The notes under the pieces are model-generated. The model saw only the letters and a program-made list of their open reading frames with translations. It had not been told where the DNA came from and made no database searches. DNA of 64,000 nucleotides from Diogma glabrata (taxonomy: Eukaryota > Arthropoda > Insecta > Diptera > Cylindrotomidae), in the NCBI GenBank assembly GCA_963693315.1, contig OY856186.1, positions 82,839,676-82,903,675 on the forward strand, in the 5' to 3' direction. This document shows positions 10,895-21,060 of the stretch, piece after piece. The position numbers and the translations under genes are program-made. Position 1 is the stretch's first letter; each line of letters begins with the position of its first letter.

Positions 10895-12225
10895 TAGTGT
10901 TTGCAATCTTGGTATCCGGGTACCCGGATACCCGGGTATTTAGGAAGATTTTTCGGGTATTTAATATCCGGATATTTTGGTCGAATACCCGAACAACAAA
11001 TCCAGTTTTTTCTCAATAAAATTTACAAAATAAAATTCATTCTCTTTTTGCAAATTTGAATTAATCTTTATGCTAGTTGTTGACAAATGATTCTATTCTA
11101 ACCATACAAATTGCAATATGTCCATAAACATTAAACCATAAACATTAAACCATCTACATCCGTAAACATTAAACTGCCCTTTAGTTAATTATTATTGTTT
11201 GGATTACGAAAACAACAGAAAAACGACGAAGAACACATTATGGTTCAAATACATGTGCAGAATTCTGCATGCAGCGAAATTACAACATGTGTTGTTATAT
11301 GAAAGCAATTACATGTAAATTCTGCACGCAGAAAAATTCTGCATGCAGAAAAATTCTGCAAGATATATCTAATTCTAATTTCGCTGCACAGAGGCAGTGC
11401 TACCACAATAAAAAAAACAGAAACTACTTGAAAACCCAGATAAAAATGGATGATTTTGACATTTTGTTTGAAAATGAATTATTTTCTTATAACTCAAATA
11501 AAATAAAAATGAATGATATTTTTTTGAAAATGAAATTATTTTTGTAATGATTATTTGTTTATAAAGATATTCAAATATTCTACATAATCCAAATTATAAA
11601 AATAGTTAAAACTAATATTGTTAATAAATAAATTTTTGGGAAAGGATTATCGGAAACAGTGGTATATGTAATTTGAACTTAAATTTTAATTTAGACCTAA
11701 ACGTTTTTACAGGCAACGATTCAATTATTTTCTTCTATCTTTTAATTAAAAAGACAGTTTTCTCTAAATTGGGACATCTTTCACTTATAACTATTTCATA
11801 ATACGTAAGAACACGAACTGTCATTGCTACGAAAATTCTGCACGTCAAATATGTAAAAATTCTGCACATCTATTTTAGATGCAGATGTATGTAAATAAAG
11901 GAAACCGAAAAAAATGATAGAAAATTTAAATCAATCTTTATTGACCGTGAAGCCAACATCCACTTTATCGGAGCGGGTTTTTTCTATTGCAAAAAAAATA
12001 CGAAATCGGATGAGTACAGCTACCCTAAATGCTTTAATATTTTTGAAATATTATTTTACAATTAAAAAATTATCAATTTTTAGTTTACTACTGTGAGGTT
12101 TTATTTATTGTTTTTCATCTTTAAATTTTTTTATAACTACCCGGGTTATCCGGGTAATCCGGGTAATTTGGAAAATGCTAATCGAGTAACCGGGTAATTT
12201 GAAATCGGGTAATTTGCAATCACTA
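10895..12225. mobile_element. hAT element 1 (1331 bp) with exact 8-bp duplication
   Basis: The 8-bp direct repeat ATTCTAAC flanks the element at 10887-10894 and 12226-12233. The TIR is TAGTGTTTGCAA at the left and TAGTGATTGCAA (complement) at the right. CCGGGTA motifs are repeated just inside both ends, which is common for subterminal transposase-binding repeats. A transposase remnant lies at 11914-12096. Internal AATTCTGCAYGCAG repeats (11258-11360 and 11835-11880) suggest a further small nested element. Non-autonomous. Confidence 0.9.
11914..12096 (+). pseudogene. hAT transposase C-terminal dimerisation remnant
   Basis: Sixty residues including KPTSTLSERVFSIAKKI and NALIFLKYYF. These match the conserved C-terminal dimerisation region of hAT transposases (P-S-x-S-E-R-x-F-S ... 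N-A-L-x-F-L-K). The rest of the transposase is absent, so this is a remnant inside hAT element 1. Confidence 0.8.
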
Positions 12226-12233
12226 ATTCTAAC

Positions 12234-12501
12234 ATGTAATAATTTACTCATATAGTGAATTTAGTAAAATTATATATAGTAATTTACAATTATAAAACCT
12301 TAGCGTTAGGCAAGTAACAATCTATATATAATTTATAATTAAAGATATATTTACCTTGAAGATAATTTAAATTTGAATTTATTTTTTGGTATAAGTTTTT
12401 TGTTTTTTTCACTTTGTTTAGTTTTAATTGAAAGTAAAATACTTTAAAGTTTATATAGCAATGATTCAAACAATATGTCATTATATACATTACATCGCAA
12501 T
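12234..12501. other. Gene-free spacer
   Basis: AT-rich sequence between the hAT element and the tandem-repeat unit. Nothing recognised. Confidence 0.4.
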
Positions 12502-12600
12502 ATGCCACACTCTATGCATGCGTGAAACGATATATGTCCATAGAGATAATTTAGATATCTTTCAGATATCATTTTGATGAACTCTCATAGATATCCAAAA
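12502..12600 (+). repeat. Single diverged unit of the 110-bp tandem repeat
   Basis: It contains CTCTATGCATGCGTGAAACG, AGATAATTTAGATATCTTTC and TTTTGATGAACTCTCATAG, the same order as the units at 17288-17520. It lies directly outside the left LTR, so the gypsy-type element sits within this repeat. Confidence 0.7.
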
Positions 12601-12608
12601 AACACTAT

Positions 12609-12786
12609 TGTTATGTTTGAGGTGGCTGCAACTAATTAAACACGGACACTATCGTTATAATATGTAATATTTATTGTATAGATAAGCCGACGTGACTTGT
12701 GTACAAAGCATTAAAATATTGACAGCTCCGTATGTAACATGTAGGGTTGCCATACGTATATAAAATTGTGAGTTCAGTACATAGCA
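12609..12786 (-). repeat. 3' LTR of gypsy-type element (complete, 178 bp)
   Basis: In plus orientation it starts TGTTATGTTTGAGG and ends ATAGCA (TG...CA). The first 79 bp (12609-12687) are identical or nearly so to 17184-17262. On the minus strand, the purine tract GCGGGGAAGAC (12787-12797) sits directly upstream, as expected for the polypurine tract priming plus-strand synthesis. Confidence 0.75.
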
Positions 12787-12797
12787 GTCTTCCCCGC
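12787..12797 (-). other. Polypurine tract of the gypsy-type element
   Basis: Minus-strand GCGGGGAAGAC immediately precedes the TG of the 3' LTR. Position and composition fit a plus-strand primer. Confidence 0.65.
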
Positions 12798-12894
12798 AAA
12801 AGAAATTCAATTATACAATGTAATTGCGTAGGAAGTTCGAATTTATATTAAATGTAATTATAAATGTAATGAAAAGAAATTAATTGTAATATTG

Positions 12895-15800
12895 TTATAA
12901 ATTCAACTTTTTTGGTGGTCGACGAATTCGATTTGAACGTCGAACCATATTATCTTGTGTTATGACTTTTTCTATGTTTGAAGATGATGTAGAAACTTTC
13001 GGTGAAACTAATGATCGTCGGTGCAAAATTGTATTTGATGGCGTAGCACTTAATTCTTGTAGAGACGTTGGTACTTCACAAGTTTCTGTCGAAGTTGTAA
13101 CACATTCGTTTGAAAGTTCTTCCTGTTGTTCATTTTCATTGTTTGTAGTAGGAACACCACCCGGCGGTACATCACTTTTCGTATTAATTTGCACCTTTGT
13201 AGTATAACCGTCAGTATTACCTTCTACTAATGTATTGCGAATTTGGTCTATGTGGCGCCGTTGAATTTGTCCATCGATATCAACCAAATAATGTAGAAAA
13301 CCATCTTTCTGGATGACCTTGCCAAATTTCCATTTACACGTTTTATTTTGATAGTATCGAATTTGAACGTTATCGCCTACACTAAGCTCACGAATAGAAC
13401 AATTTAATGGATTAGTTTTTGTAATTACCTTATCCGATGGTTTAATCAAGTCGATTCGAGATCGAAGATTAAATCTTAACATTTGCTCAGCCGGGCTTTT
13501 TCCGGTTGACGAATTTGGAATCTTTCTGTATTGTAGCAAAAATCTTTGCAATTTCAAGTGAAGATCACCCGAATCATTCATTGCTGATCGTAATGAAAAT
13601 TTCAAAGATTGAACACTTCTTTCTGCTTGTCCGTTTGTAGATGGATGTGCAGGGGCTGTTCTTTTATGTGTGATGCCATTTGATTTTAAAAAGTCTTGAA
13701 ATTCTTTGGACGTGAAGTTGGTACCGTTGTCTGTAACAACTATTGTAGGTATGCCAAAACGTGCAAATATTTCACGCAATGATCTGATTGTATAAAAACT
13801 TGTAATGCTTTTCATTGGTACCACTTCAAGCCATTTTGTTCTTGCATCAACCACAACCATGAAGTAATGTTCCATAAATGGGCCAGCGTAATCTATGTGG
13901 ATACGCTGCCATGGCATTGTAGGTAAGTCCCATGTGTGTAACGGAACTTTTGCTGGTTCCTTTGCCACACGGGCGCAGTCACGACAACTTTTAACCATCA
14001 ATTCAATATCATTGTCCATGCCGATCCAGTAACAGTAGCTGCGGGCAAGGGCTTTCATTTTGACGATACCAATATGTGCGGTGTGTAATTCGTCAAGAAT
14101 TTGCTTACGTAAATCAGCCGGAATTAAAACTCGAATGCCTTTGTAAATACATCCGCCTTGTAACATTAATTCAGCTTCTTGTCCTTTGAATGGTGTACCA
14201 TCCAAACTACTGCCCGTTTGTAAACGATTGTATAGATAGCATAAAATGTTGTCCGTTTTCATTGCCTTTGATATTGTACCACTTGTAATGGGTAAAACAT
14301 AATTGGTCAATTGATAAACTGTGACTTCTTCTTTGTCTGGTTGTTGATTTATTTCAGCCACTGGATGACGTGACAAAAAATCAACATTTGCATGATCTTT
14401 TGCATTACGGTGAACTATTTTGTATTTGAAACCGGATAGAAATTGCGCGTAATTTAGCAATCGCTGTGCAGTGAGCACCGGTAAACTTTTGTCTGGATTA
14501 AAAATCATTGATAAAGGCTTATTATCCGTAATTAATGTAAACTCACGACCGTAGCAATAATTAAAAAATTTTAAAAGTGCCCAATAGATCGCTGTTGCCT
14601 CTTTGTGTAGTTGGCTGTAATTTAATTCACTTGTTGACAATGTTCTGGAAGCGTAGGCTATTGGTCTTTCACCAACAGATGTTTTATGTGATAAAATTGC
14701 CGGAATTCCAAAAGGTGAAGCATCTGTAGCTAATATTAGTGGTAATTTTTCATCATATGGCATTAAAACTCTATCACTTTGTAATTCAGCTTTTATATTG
14801 TCAAATGACTGTTGACACTTTTTGTTCCATATAAACTTTGTGTCATCACGTAATAATTTGTATAAAGGATTTAAACGTGTTGCCATATCTGGGATAAAAT
14901 TATTGTAAAATACAACCATTTCGATGAATTGACGTAAGTCATTGACATCTTTTGGTCGCTGAATGCTTGCAATCGCTTTTGTTTTATCAGCATTTTTTTG
15001 TAAACCGGCCTTGCTGATTGTATATCCCAAATATGTAACGGATTCTCTAAATAATTTGCATTTGTTTTTATTGAGATGTAAGTTGTATTTTTGTAATTTA
15101 CGTAATAATGCATGTACACGATCCATTGTTTCTGGCAATGTACGACCTGAAACAATTACATCGTCGAAAAAACATTGTGTACCTTTTAAATCATTGGTTA
15201 TGTATTCGTCCATAAATCTTTGCCAGATATTTGGTGCTGTTTTTACACCAAACATCAATTTTCGAACTTTGTAAAGTCCTTTGTGCGTGCTAATTGTTTG
15301 TAACAGTGCACTTTCTTCATCCATTGCCATGTGTAAATAGGCTTTATGTATATCAAAAACGCAATAATATTCACTGTTATCGAAGTTGCGCATCATATCT
15401 TCGATTTTTGGTATTGGGTACTTGTCCTCGAAAATTACTCGATTAAGTGTTACTTTGTAATCTGCACATAATCTGATTTGATTTTCTGATTTGAGAATTG
15501 GCACAATTGGTGTTCCCCAGTCCGAATGTTCTACTTTTTCTAACGTTCCAGATTTTTCCAATCTATCGATTTCATCTTCAATTAAATGACGAATAGCATA
15601 CGGAACTGGACGTGGTTTGATATAGATTGGTGAAACACCCTCACGTAATTTTAATTTGCCTTTAATATTTGGAATTGTGCCGATTGCATCGTTGAATAAA
15701 TCTTCATATTGTGTAAAAATGTCATTTTCCAGCTTTGATATATCCGTGGTATTAATGCTTTTTATCTCTACTGGTGGTAACAATTGTAATGATTTTATCC

Positions 15801-17127
15801 ACTCACGACCCAAAACTGAATCAAATTTGTCATCCACGACATATAAATCACCTGTAGTTGTTTTATTGTCATGTGTGACTGACACTTTAGCAACACCTAA
15901 TGCCGGAAAAATGTTGCCATTGTATGCTTTTAATTGTATATTCGTTGGTAAAATTTTAACTGTTGGCAATACTGTGTGTAATAACTTTTTGCTAATTGTA
16001 GATATTGCAGAACCTGTATCGAATTCCATTGTAATTGGCTTACCTTCAATTGCCACTTGAATCAAAAATTTTCCACGATCCTGTATACTTGTATGTAGTT
16101 GTAATGCTTTAATTTCGCAAAAATCATTGTTGTAAATTTCATCAATTGTAATTGCACTAGTGGATTTTATATTACGACGTGATTTTTGTTGCCGTCTTGC
16201 TTTTATACAAACCTTCGTAATATGACCCTTTTCTTTACAAAATTCGCAGTACAACTTATCTTTATTTTTGCATTCATTCGCTCTGTGACCTTGTATGGCA
16301 CATCGATAACATGTAATAATTTTGTTGCTGTAATCGTTGCTCGAATTATTGCTGCTGTAATGCTTTTTTGTTTTTCTTTTATTTCGACTTGTATAGTCAT
16401 TCTTGTATGTATTTGTAGCATTTGTATTAATTTGACGAACTTCTTGCATTGATCGACATTGTATTTTTGATGCCTCCATTGCCAAAGCTGTTCTTATAAC
16501 ATCATCAATTTTTGGTTTACTTTCTTCTAATAGTCGTTGACGAATATCAGCATCACGTATACCACGTATAAATTGAGAACGTAAATGTGTTTCAGCCGTA
16601 TTTGTATGGCAAGATGTGCATGTAAAATTACAGAAAACACTAAGACGTTTTAATTCAGCTATGTAAGTTGCTATTGATTCACCTTCGTGTTGCATTCGAA
16701 GTAAACATTTATGCTGTTCTGTAACTTCGTTTTGTTTGGGGCACAAATGATCTTCTAATAATTCAATCAATTCATCATAATTTTTTGTATTAGGTAAATC
16801 AGGTGCGGTTAAACTACTAAGCAATTGGTAAAGCTTAGTACCGATACAATTAATTAATACCTGTACTTTACGTTGATCTGTTGTAACAGCACGCATTTGT
16901 AGAAAGTTTTCTAAACGTTGTTTGTATACGTAAAACGTTTCATCATTTTCATTAAATGCATCAAATTGTAAATTTAAATTATGTGACGCATTTGTTGCTG
17001 ATGAATTTGTAGAACTTTGGCCTCCGCCATTCTGTAATTGTTGTAACAATTTCAATAGTGCCGTAACATTTATTTTTTCATCTTCTGTTTCCGCCATTTT
17101 GTAAAATGCGAATTTGTAATTTAGCAC
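12895..17127 (-). CDS. Intact gag-pol polyprotein of a gypsy (Metaviridae-type) LTR retrotransposon
   Basis: A single 1410-residue ORF. In order: gag; two CCHC knuckles (CYRCAIQGHRANEC and CEFCKEKGHITKVC, about residues 275-310); aspartic protease with MEFDTGSAIS; reverse transcriptase with YCVFDIHKAYLHM and the catalytic CFFDDVIVSG; RNase H with ATDASPFG and TDNKPLS; integrase with an HHCC zinc region ending VKSCRDC and a DDE core seen as HIDYAGP, VTDNGTN and NGQAERS; then a GPY/F-like module and a Thr/Ser-rich tail ending RRSNRIRRPPKK. Gag and pol are fused in one frame, as in several insect gypsy lineages. There is no env. The first Met is in the leader; the real start may be the Met of MAETEDEKIN about ten residues in. 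All catalytic residues are present. Confidence 0.95.
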   Translation of the reverse strand: MLNYKFAFYKMAETEDEKINVTALLKLLQQLQNGGGQSSTNSSATNASHNLNLQFDAFNENDETFYVYKQRLENFLQMRAVTTDQRKVQVLINCIGTKLYQLLSSLTAPDLPNTKNYDELIELLEDHLCPKQNEVTEQHKCLLRMQHEGESIATYIAELKRLSVFCNFTCTSCHTNTAETHLRSQFIRGIRDADIRQRLLEESKPKIDDVIRTALAMEASKIQCRSMQEVRQINTNATNTYKNDYTSRNKRKTKKHYSSNNSSNDYSNKIITCYRCAIQGHRANECKNKDKLYCEFCKEKGHITKVCIKARRQQKSRRNIKSTSAITIDEIYNNDFCEIKALQLHTSIQDRGKFLIQVAIEGKPITMEFDTGSAISTISKKLLHTVLPTVKILPTNIQLKAYNGNIFPALGVAKVSVTHDNKTTTGDLYVVDDKFDSVLGREWIKSLQLLPPVEIKSINTTDISKLENDIFTQYEDLFNDAIGTIPNIKGKLKLREGVSPIYIKPRPVPYAIRHLIEDEIDRLEKSGTLEKVEHSDWGTPIVPILKSENQIRLCADYKVTLNRVIFEDKYPIPKIEDMMRNFDNSEYYCVFDIHKAYLHMAMDEESALLQTISTHKGLYKVRKLMFGVKTAPNIWQRFMDEYITNDLKGTQCFFDDVIVSGRTLPETMDRVHALLRKLQKYNLHLNKNKCKLFRESVTYLGYTISKAGLQKNADKTKAIASIQRPKDVNDLRQFIEMVVFYNNFIPDMATRLNPLYKLLRDDTKFIWNKKCQQSFDNIKAELQSDRVLMPYDEKLPLILATDASPFGIPAILSHKTSVGERPIAYASRTLSTSELNYSQLHKEATAIYWALLKFFNYCYGREFTLITDNKPLSMIFNPDKSLPVLTAQRLLNYAQFLSGFKYKIVHRNAKDHANVDFLSRHPVAEINQQPDKEEVTVYQLTNYVLPITSGTISKAMKTDNILCYLYNRLQTGSSLDGTPFKGQEAELMLQGGCIYKGIRVLIPADLRKQILDELHTAHIGIVKMKALARSYCYWIGMDNDIELMVKSCRDCARVAKEPAKVPLHTWDLPTMPWQRIHIDYAGPFMEHYFMVVVDARTKWLEVVPMKSITSFYTIRSLREIFARFGIPTIVVTDNGTNFTSKEFQDFLKSNGITHKRTAPAHPSTNGQAERSVQSLKFSLRSAMNDSGDLHLKLQRFLLQYRKIPNSSTGKSPAEQMLRFNLRSRIDLIKPSDKVITKTNPLNCSIRELSVGDNVQIRYYQNKTCKWKFGKVIQKDGFLHYLVDIDGQIQRRHIDQIRNTLVEGNTDGYTTKVQINTKSDVPPGGVPTTNNENEQQEELSNECVTTSTETCEVPTSLQELSATPSNTILHRRSLVSPKVSTSSSNIEKVITQDNMVRRSNRIRRPPKKLNL

Positions 17128-17165
17128 AGAAAATATTTATTATTTTTGTAGTTGCACACGTATTT

Positions 17166-17182
17166 TCGTTTTTCGTCGCCAA
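17166..17182 (-). other. Primer-binding site candidate
   Basis: Minus-strand TGGCGACGAAAAACG begins two to three bases after the 5' LTR terminus (CATAACA). The position is right for a tRNA primer site. I cannot name the tRNA. Confidence 0.6.
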
Positions 17183-17183
17183 T

Positions 17184-17262
17184 TGTTATGTTTGAGGTGG
17201 CTGCAACTAATTAAACACGGACACTATCGTTATAATATGTAATATTTATTGTATAGATAAGC
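17184..17262 (-). repeat. Truncated 5' LTR of the gypsy-type element
   Basis: The first 79 bp of the LTR (TGTTATGTTTGAGG to GATAAGC) are present, then the sequence departs from the left LTR. The next bases, CTTCCTACGCAATT, are the inverted complement of AATTGCGTAGGAAG at about 12819-12832 inside the element. The remaining ~100 bp of LTR, which would contain its outer end, is missing. Confidence 0.75.
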
Positions 17263-17287
17263 TTCCTACGCAATTCATCAGAAATCC

Positions 17288-17520
17288 ACCAGAAACACTC
17301 TACGCATGCGTGCAACGATCTTTGTCAATAGAGATAATTTAGATATCCTTCAGATATCATTTTGATGAACTCTCATAGATATCCAGAAAACGATATCCAC
17401 CAGAAACACTTTACGCATGCGTGCAACGATCTCTGTCAATAGAGATAATTTAGATATCTTTCAGATATCATTTTGATGAACACTCATAGATATCCAGAAA
17501 ACGATATCCACCAGATAACA
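17288..17520 (+). repeat. Tandem repeat, unit about 110 bp, two full units plus a partial
   Basis: Units start CCACCAGAAACACT (17290 and 17398; partial at 17508). Each carries CGCATGCGTGCAACGATCT, AGATAATTTAGATATC and GATGAACTCTCATAGATATC. A diverged unit lies on the other side of the LTR element at 12502-12600. Confidence 0.85.
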
Positions 17521-17907
17521 TTCAGAAACTAGTGCTGAGTGGGACATAATTATAATTATACTATAAGCATTTCTGAGTAAATCCAGTATTTGCTATTTGC
17601 TAATTTTTAGTAGTTGTTATTTTTCCAGTATTTTTTCCGACTGAACAGGTGGAAAATATCAGGTTTGAGGTTGTTGCAGAATAAATACTGTTTTTTAAGG
17701 AACTGTTGTAATTATTGAAAAGAAACATGTACAGTAAATGCAGTGGTTTTCTGAATTAATCAGTTCGTTAAAAATTAAGTTCAGCATACTTCTGTATGTT
17801 TTTTTCGTTCGTCTATTATTTATATATATTATTTATATATTCGTTCGTCTATTATTTATATATAATTCTCTATCATTGTGAACTTTTTAATTTTCTTCGG
17901 TGACTGA
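17521..17907. other. Gene-free spacer
   Basis: AT-rich. A short duplicated ATTATTTATATAT / CGTTCGTCTATTATTT motif lies near 17810-17865. Nothing else recognised. Confidence 0.4.
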
Positions 17908-18815
17908 GCCTCTTTTCAACCGATTGAATTACTTAGTGATTCACATAAACCGAATTGTACTCCGGAATTTGCATTTGCAATGGTAATATTCAGTTGCAGA
18001 ATGAACGTATATTGAGCTACTATTTGAATTGAATTGAATAAACAGAGAGAAAATTTATGTCGTTTTCTTTTTACCAAAAAAATTGCTCTAAACACGCCCA
18101 TTTTTGATCTAGATCAAGTTTTTTTGACATAACGTATTCTATTTGACAAAAAAAGTGATCTTTTTCTGCTCTGGCAAAAAGAAAACGACATTAGTTTCAT
18201 CAGTTTATAACAGTTCAACCAAAACTACCTATATTGTAAGCGTGCTTGTTTTTTAGTACAGAAAAAATCGTAAACTTGTAGCGCCATTTTGAAATTAAAA
18301 CTCAATATAAAAAAAATTTTTAAAATTTTTAAAATATAAAACTCCATATAAAACAAATTTAAAAAAATTTAATCAAAAACACTAATGCAAGGATATTTTA
18401 AATAAAACTTTTGGAAGTGTATAAGATGAATTATTTTAATCTATTATTATTATCACTTCAAGTAGTTCATTCAACAATTGTTTAAACATTTCTTTAATCC
18501 TTTTTTTGCATATGGCAATCAATGTTCATTGTTTTTTGCATATGGCGTGAATCAATTGGGCTATGAATATTGGAGGTTTTGGTTCAACATATGCATATTT
18601 TGTTATTTTCGGTTTGTTGTAAAAATAAATAAAACTTAAATAGGTACATATATATATTTGTTTGCGTTTAATTTTTCGATTTTGGTTATGTATTTTTAAC
18701 TGTCAAAAATTTGTTGTTTCTGTTGTTTTGGCCTTATTTTGGATGATTTACTGAATATTAGGCTAATCGCTAATATTAGGCAATTAATTCACTCAGCAGT
18801 TCACTTGATTGGAAA
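17908..18815. mobile_element. MITE family E, copy 3 (no D insertion)
   Basis: It begins CTTTTCAACCGATTGAATTA and ends with CAGTTCACTTGATTGGAAAG, the E termini. It runs inverted relative to E1 and E2. At about 17980 it reads GCAATGGTAATATTCAG, the intact TAA site that carries element D in both E1 and E2. A separate small inverted pair (ATGTCGTTTTCTTTTT at about 18057 and its complement at about 18180) marks another insert inside it. Confidence 0.65.
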
Positions 18816-18825
18816 GCGGCTTTGA

Positions 18826-19432
18826 CCGCCAATGAATTTGGAATTTAAGACGAATAAAGCTCGCCTGGAGAAACACTGCCATAAATGTAAACGAGAACCT
18901 TAAAAAGTGGAGTGATAAAAGTTTAGTCGATTTTAATTCCACCATAACACAGCTATTGATTGTTTTCAGATCGAAGACCGAATACCCATACGATTTTTAA
19001 TTTGTATGCGTGACGAACAAATAAACGAATTGGAAAGTATTTCGGTTATATTCAATATAACTTATTGGGCATCTCAATTTTTAACGATTTATTCTGAAAT
19101 AATCATAAAATGGCGATGGCAAGGAGCGCGTCAAGGAAACTCGGCCTCCTCAAAAGATGTAAAAAATTTTATAATTCCACATTTTATAATTCCTATATTC
19201 GTTTCCGTATGGAGCATTGTTTTGGGTGATCGGAAATTTAACATAAAATCTTGATTCCCTACAACACCGTCGCAGTGATGCTGATATCGTTATTTTTTTT
19301 TTAAAGAATATCGTCACCAAGGAGTGCTCAGATGATCGTTCAATCGGTCAATCGGTTTGTGCAAAATGTAAATAACCAAACTGTCAAGATCTTTCATAGT
19401 GACAGTGTCCATCAACACTTCAGAACGCATAT
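18826..19432 (+). pseudogene. Decayed LINE family B fragment (left part)
   Basis: It matches 38265-39040 of LINE-B copy 1 in order: GCCATAAATGTAAACGAG, ACACAGCTATTGATTGTTTT, GGCGATGGCAAGGAGCGCG, AACTCGGCCTCCTCAA, and near the end CATCAACACTTCAGAACGCA. It covers the end of the reverse transcriptase through the C-terminal region, with many indels and stops. It is cut at 19432 by element H and resumes at 24189. Confidence 0.75.
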
Positions 19433-19799
19433 CCCAGCTAGCACAACTTTGTAGCAATGGAGCTAATGTAACAAATAAAATAGTCGCAAGATTAGATATG
19501 TAACGCAACTGTAGCTCAATTGCGACAGAAAAAGCAGAATTTACGGTACATTTTGTAACAAATTTGGTCGCAATGAGGCTACAAATGTGTTATAACTATG
19601 TATAACTATGTATAAATGTAATAAATAAATATATATCTAAATACATTTTTTAATGCTCCTTGTGTCATATTGCACCGTAAATTGTTATAAGAAATAAACA
19701 AAACTATAGAAAATCGTATTAGAATTTTCTCAAATAAAACCACATGGTGTAGGAAATACATAAAACAAAGAAAAATATGGCGAACATATAGCTTCAAGA

Positions 19800-20045
19800 C
19801 ATATTGCTCCAAAAAATCTTGAAACTGAATAAAAACCTCATTACAGTGTTCTTGAACTAATTTTTTATTTAAAGTTATAGTACTCGAACCGTTTTCTTCT
19901 TCTGTCATTGCAACTGTATAACAATCTCATTGCAGCGTCCTTGTAACTAACTAAATTGTTTCAACTACAATGTTCGAACCATCTTTTTTCTGCCATTGCA
20001 ACTAAATAAAAGCCTCACTGCAGCGTCCTTGTAACAGTAACTTGA
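19800..20045. repeat. Degenerate tandem repeat, unit about 80-90 bp, in element H
   Basis: Three units share CATTGCAACT...CTCATTGCAGCGTCCTTG...TTCGAACC. The second and third (around 19905 and 19995) are closest; the first (around 19810-19900) is diverged. Confidence 0.6.
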
Positions 20046-20286
20046 GGAAAATATGTTAGTCACATCAACGTTGCTAGCTCGTTACTGGATTTGTGGCAAC
20101 AACAATAAAATAACATTTTTAAATGTCCTAGAAAGGGACAAGGGACATTTTATTAATTAGTTAGACATGTTTAGCACACTAAATATGAAATATTCATTAT
20201 TTAGACTCTTTGAATATCCGAAGATACCATGTCAACTATAAAGGAAGGAGATGAGGAAAATGGAAGGAATGGGGATATGGGGATAA

Positions 20287-21060
20287 CTATACTAATTTTT
20301 TTAAATGATGATGGACATTTTCTTTAAATGCCTGAGGGGAAAATTCATCGGGAAATACAGAGGAAGGCATTGAGTTCCATAATTTGGCCACTCTATTAAA
20401 ATAGTCGTTTTGGAAGGGCACAGTTCTACAACGAGGTATTTGTACAACAAATGGATGGGATAACTCAGCAGCTCTTGTTTGTCGATTATACTGCGCACAC
20501 GATGGAAGGATATTTTGAATTTCCTTAGAGAAGAATTCGCTAAAGTTATATTTATAGTAGATTGACAATTCGGCTACATTTCTTCTGTGCTGGAGTGAAT
20601 CAAGCTGGTCCGTTACTTCGGTATTACCAATCAACCACATTGCTTTTCTCTGTACAGAGTCTAGACATTTTATTGTTGACTGACAAGCACCTCCCCAAAC
20701 ATGACAGCAGTACTCCATACATGGACAAATAAAGGACTTGAAGATTAGCAAAATTTGCTCGGGATCGAAATACTTTTTACATCGACTCAAGAATCCTAAT
20801 TTTTGCATTGCAGATTTAGCGAGGTTGAACACATGTTTATTCCATTTCAGGTTATTTTGAATATCCACTCCAAGAAGTCTAACTGATTCAACCTCATGCA
20901 ATTCCTCATGGTTTATTTTAATAGGAAAATGTTTATGTCGCTCTATTCGTGAAAGACGGCATAATTTGGTTTTGGTTGGATTAAATGAAACAAGATTACG
21001 ATCACCCCATTCCATTATACGCTCCAGATCTTTGTTGATGGAATCAATTATCAGTGGTAA
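20287..21060 (-). pseudogene. LINE-A reverse transcriptase C-terminal part, frameshifted from the ORF above
   Basis: It continues with DSINKDLERIMEWGDRNLV, LLGVDIQNNLKWNKHVFNLA, CMEYCCHVWGG, LDSVQRKAMWLIGN and [15 protein letters not shown], and ends VHHHLKKLV with a stop at 20287. This region follows the reverse transcriptase in CR1/Jockey-type LINEs. Joined to the upstream frame it would complete a protein of about 990 residues, so a single indel is the only clear lesion. Confidence 0.85.

Noticed and set aside
12962..16452. Plus-strand open frames across the gypsy-type element
   Set aside because: They are antisense shadows of the intact minus-strand gag-pol and have no recognisable motifs.
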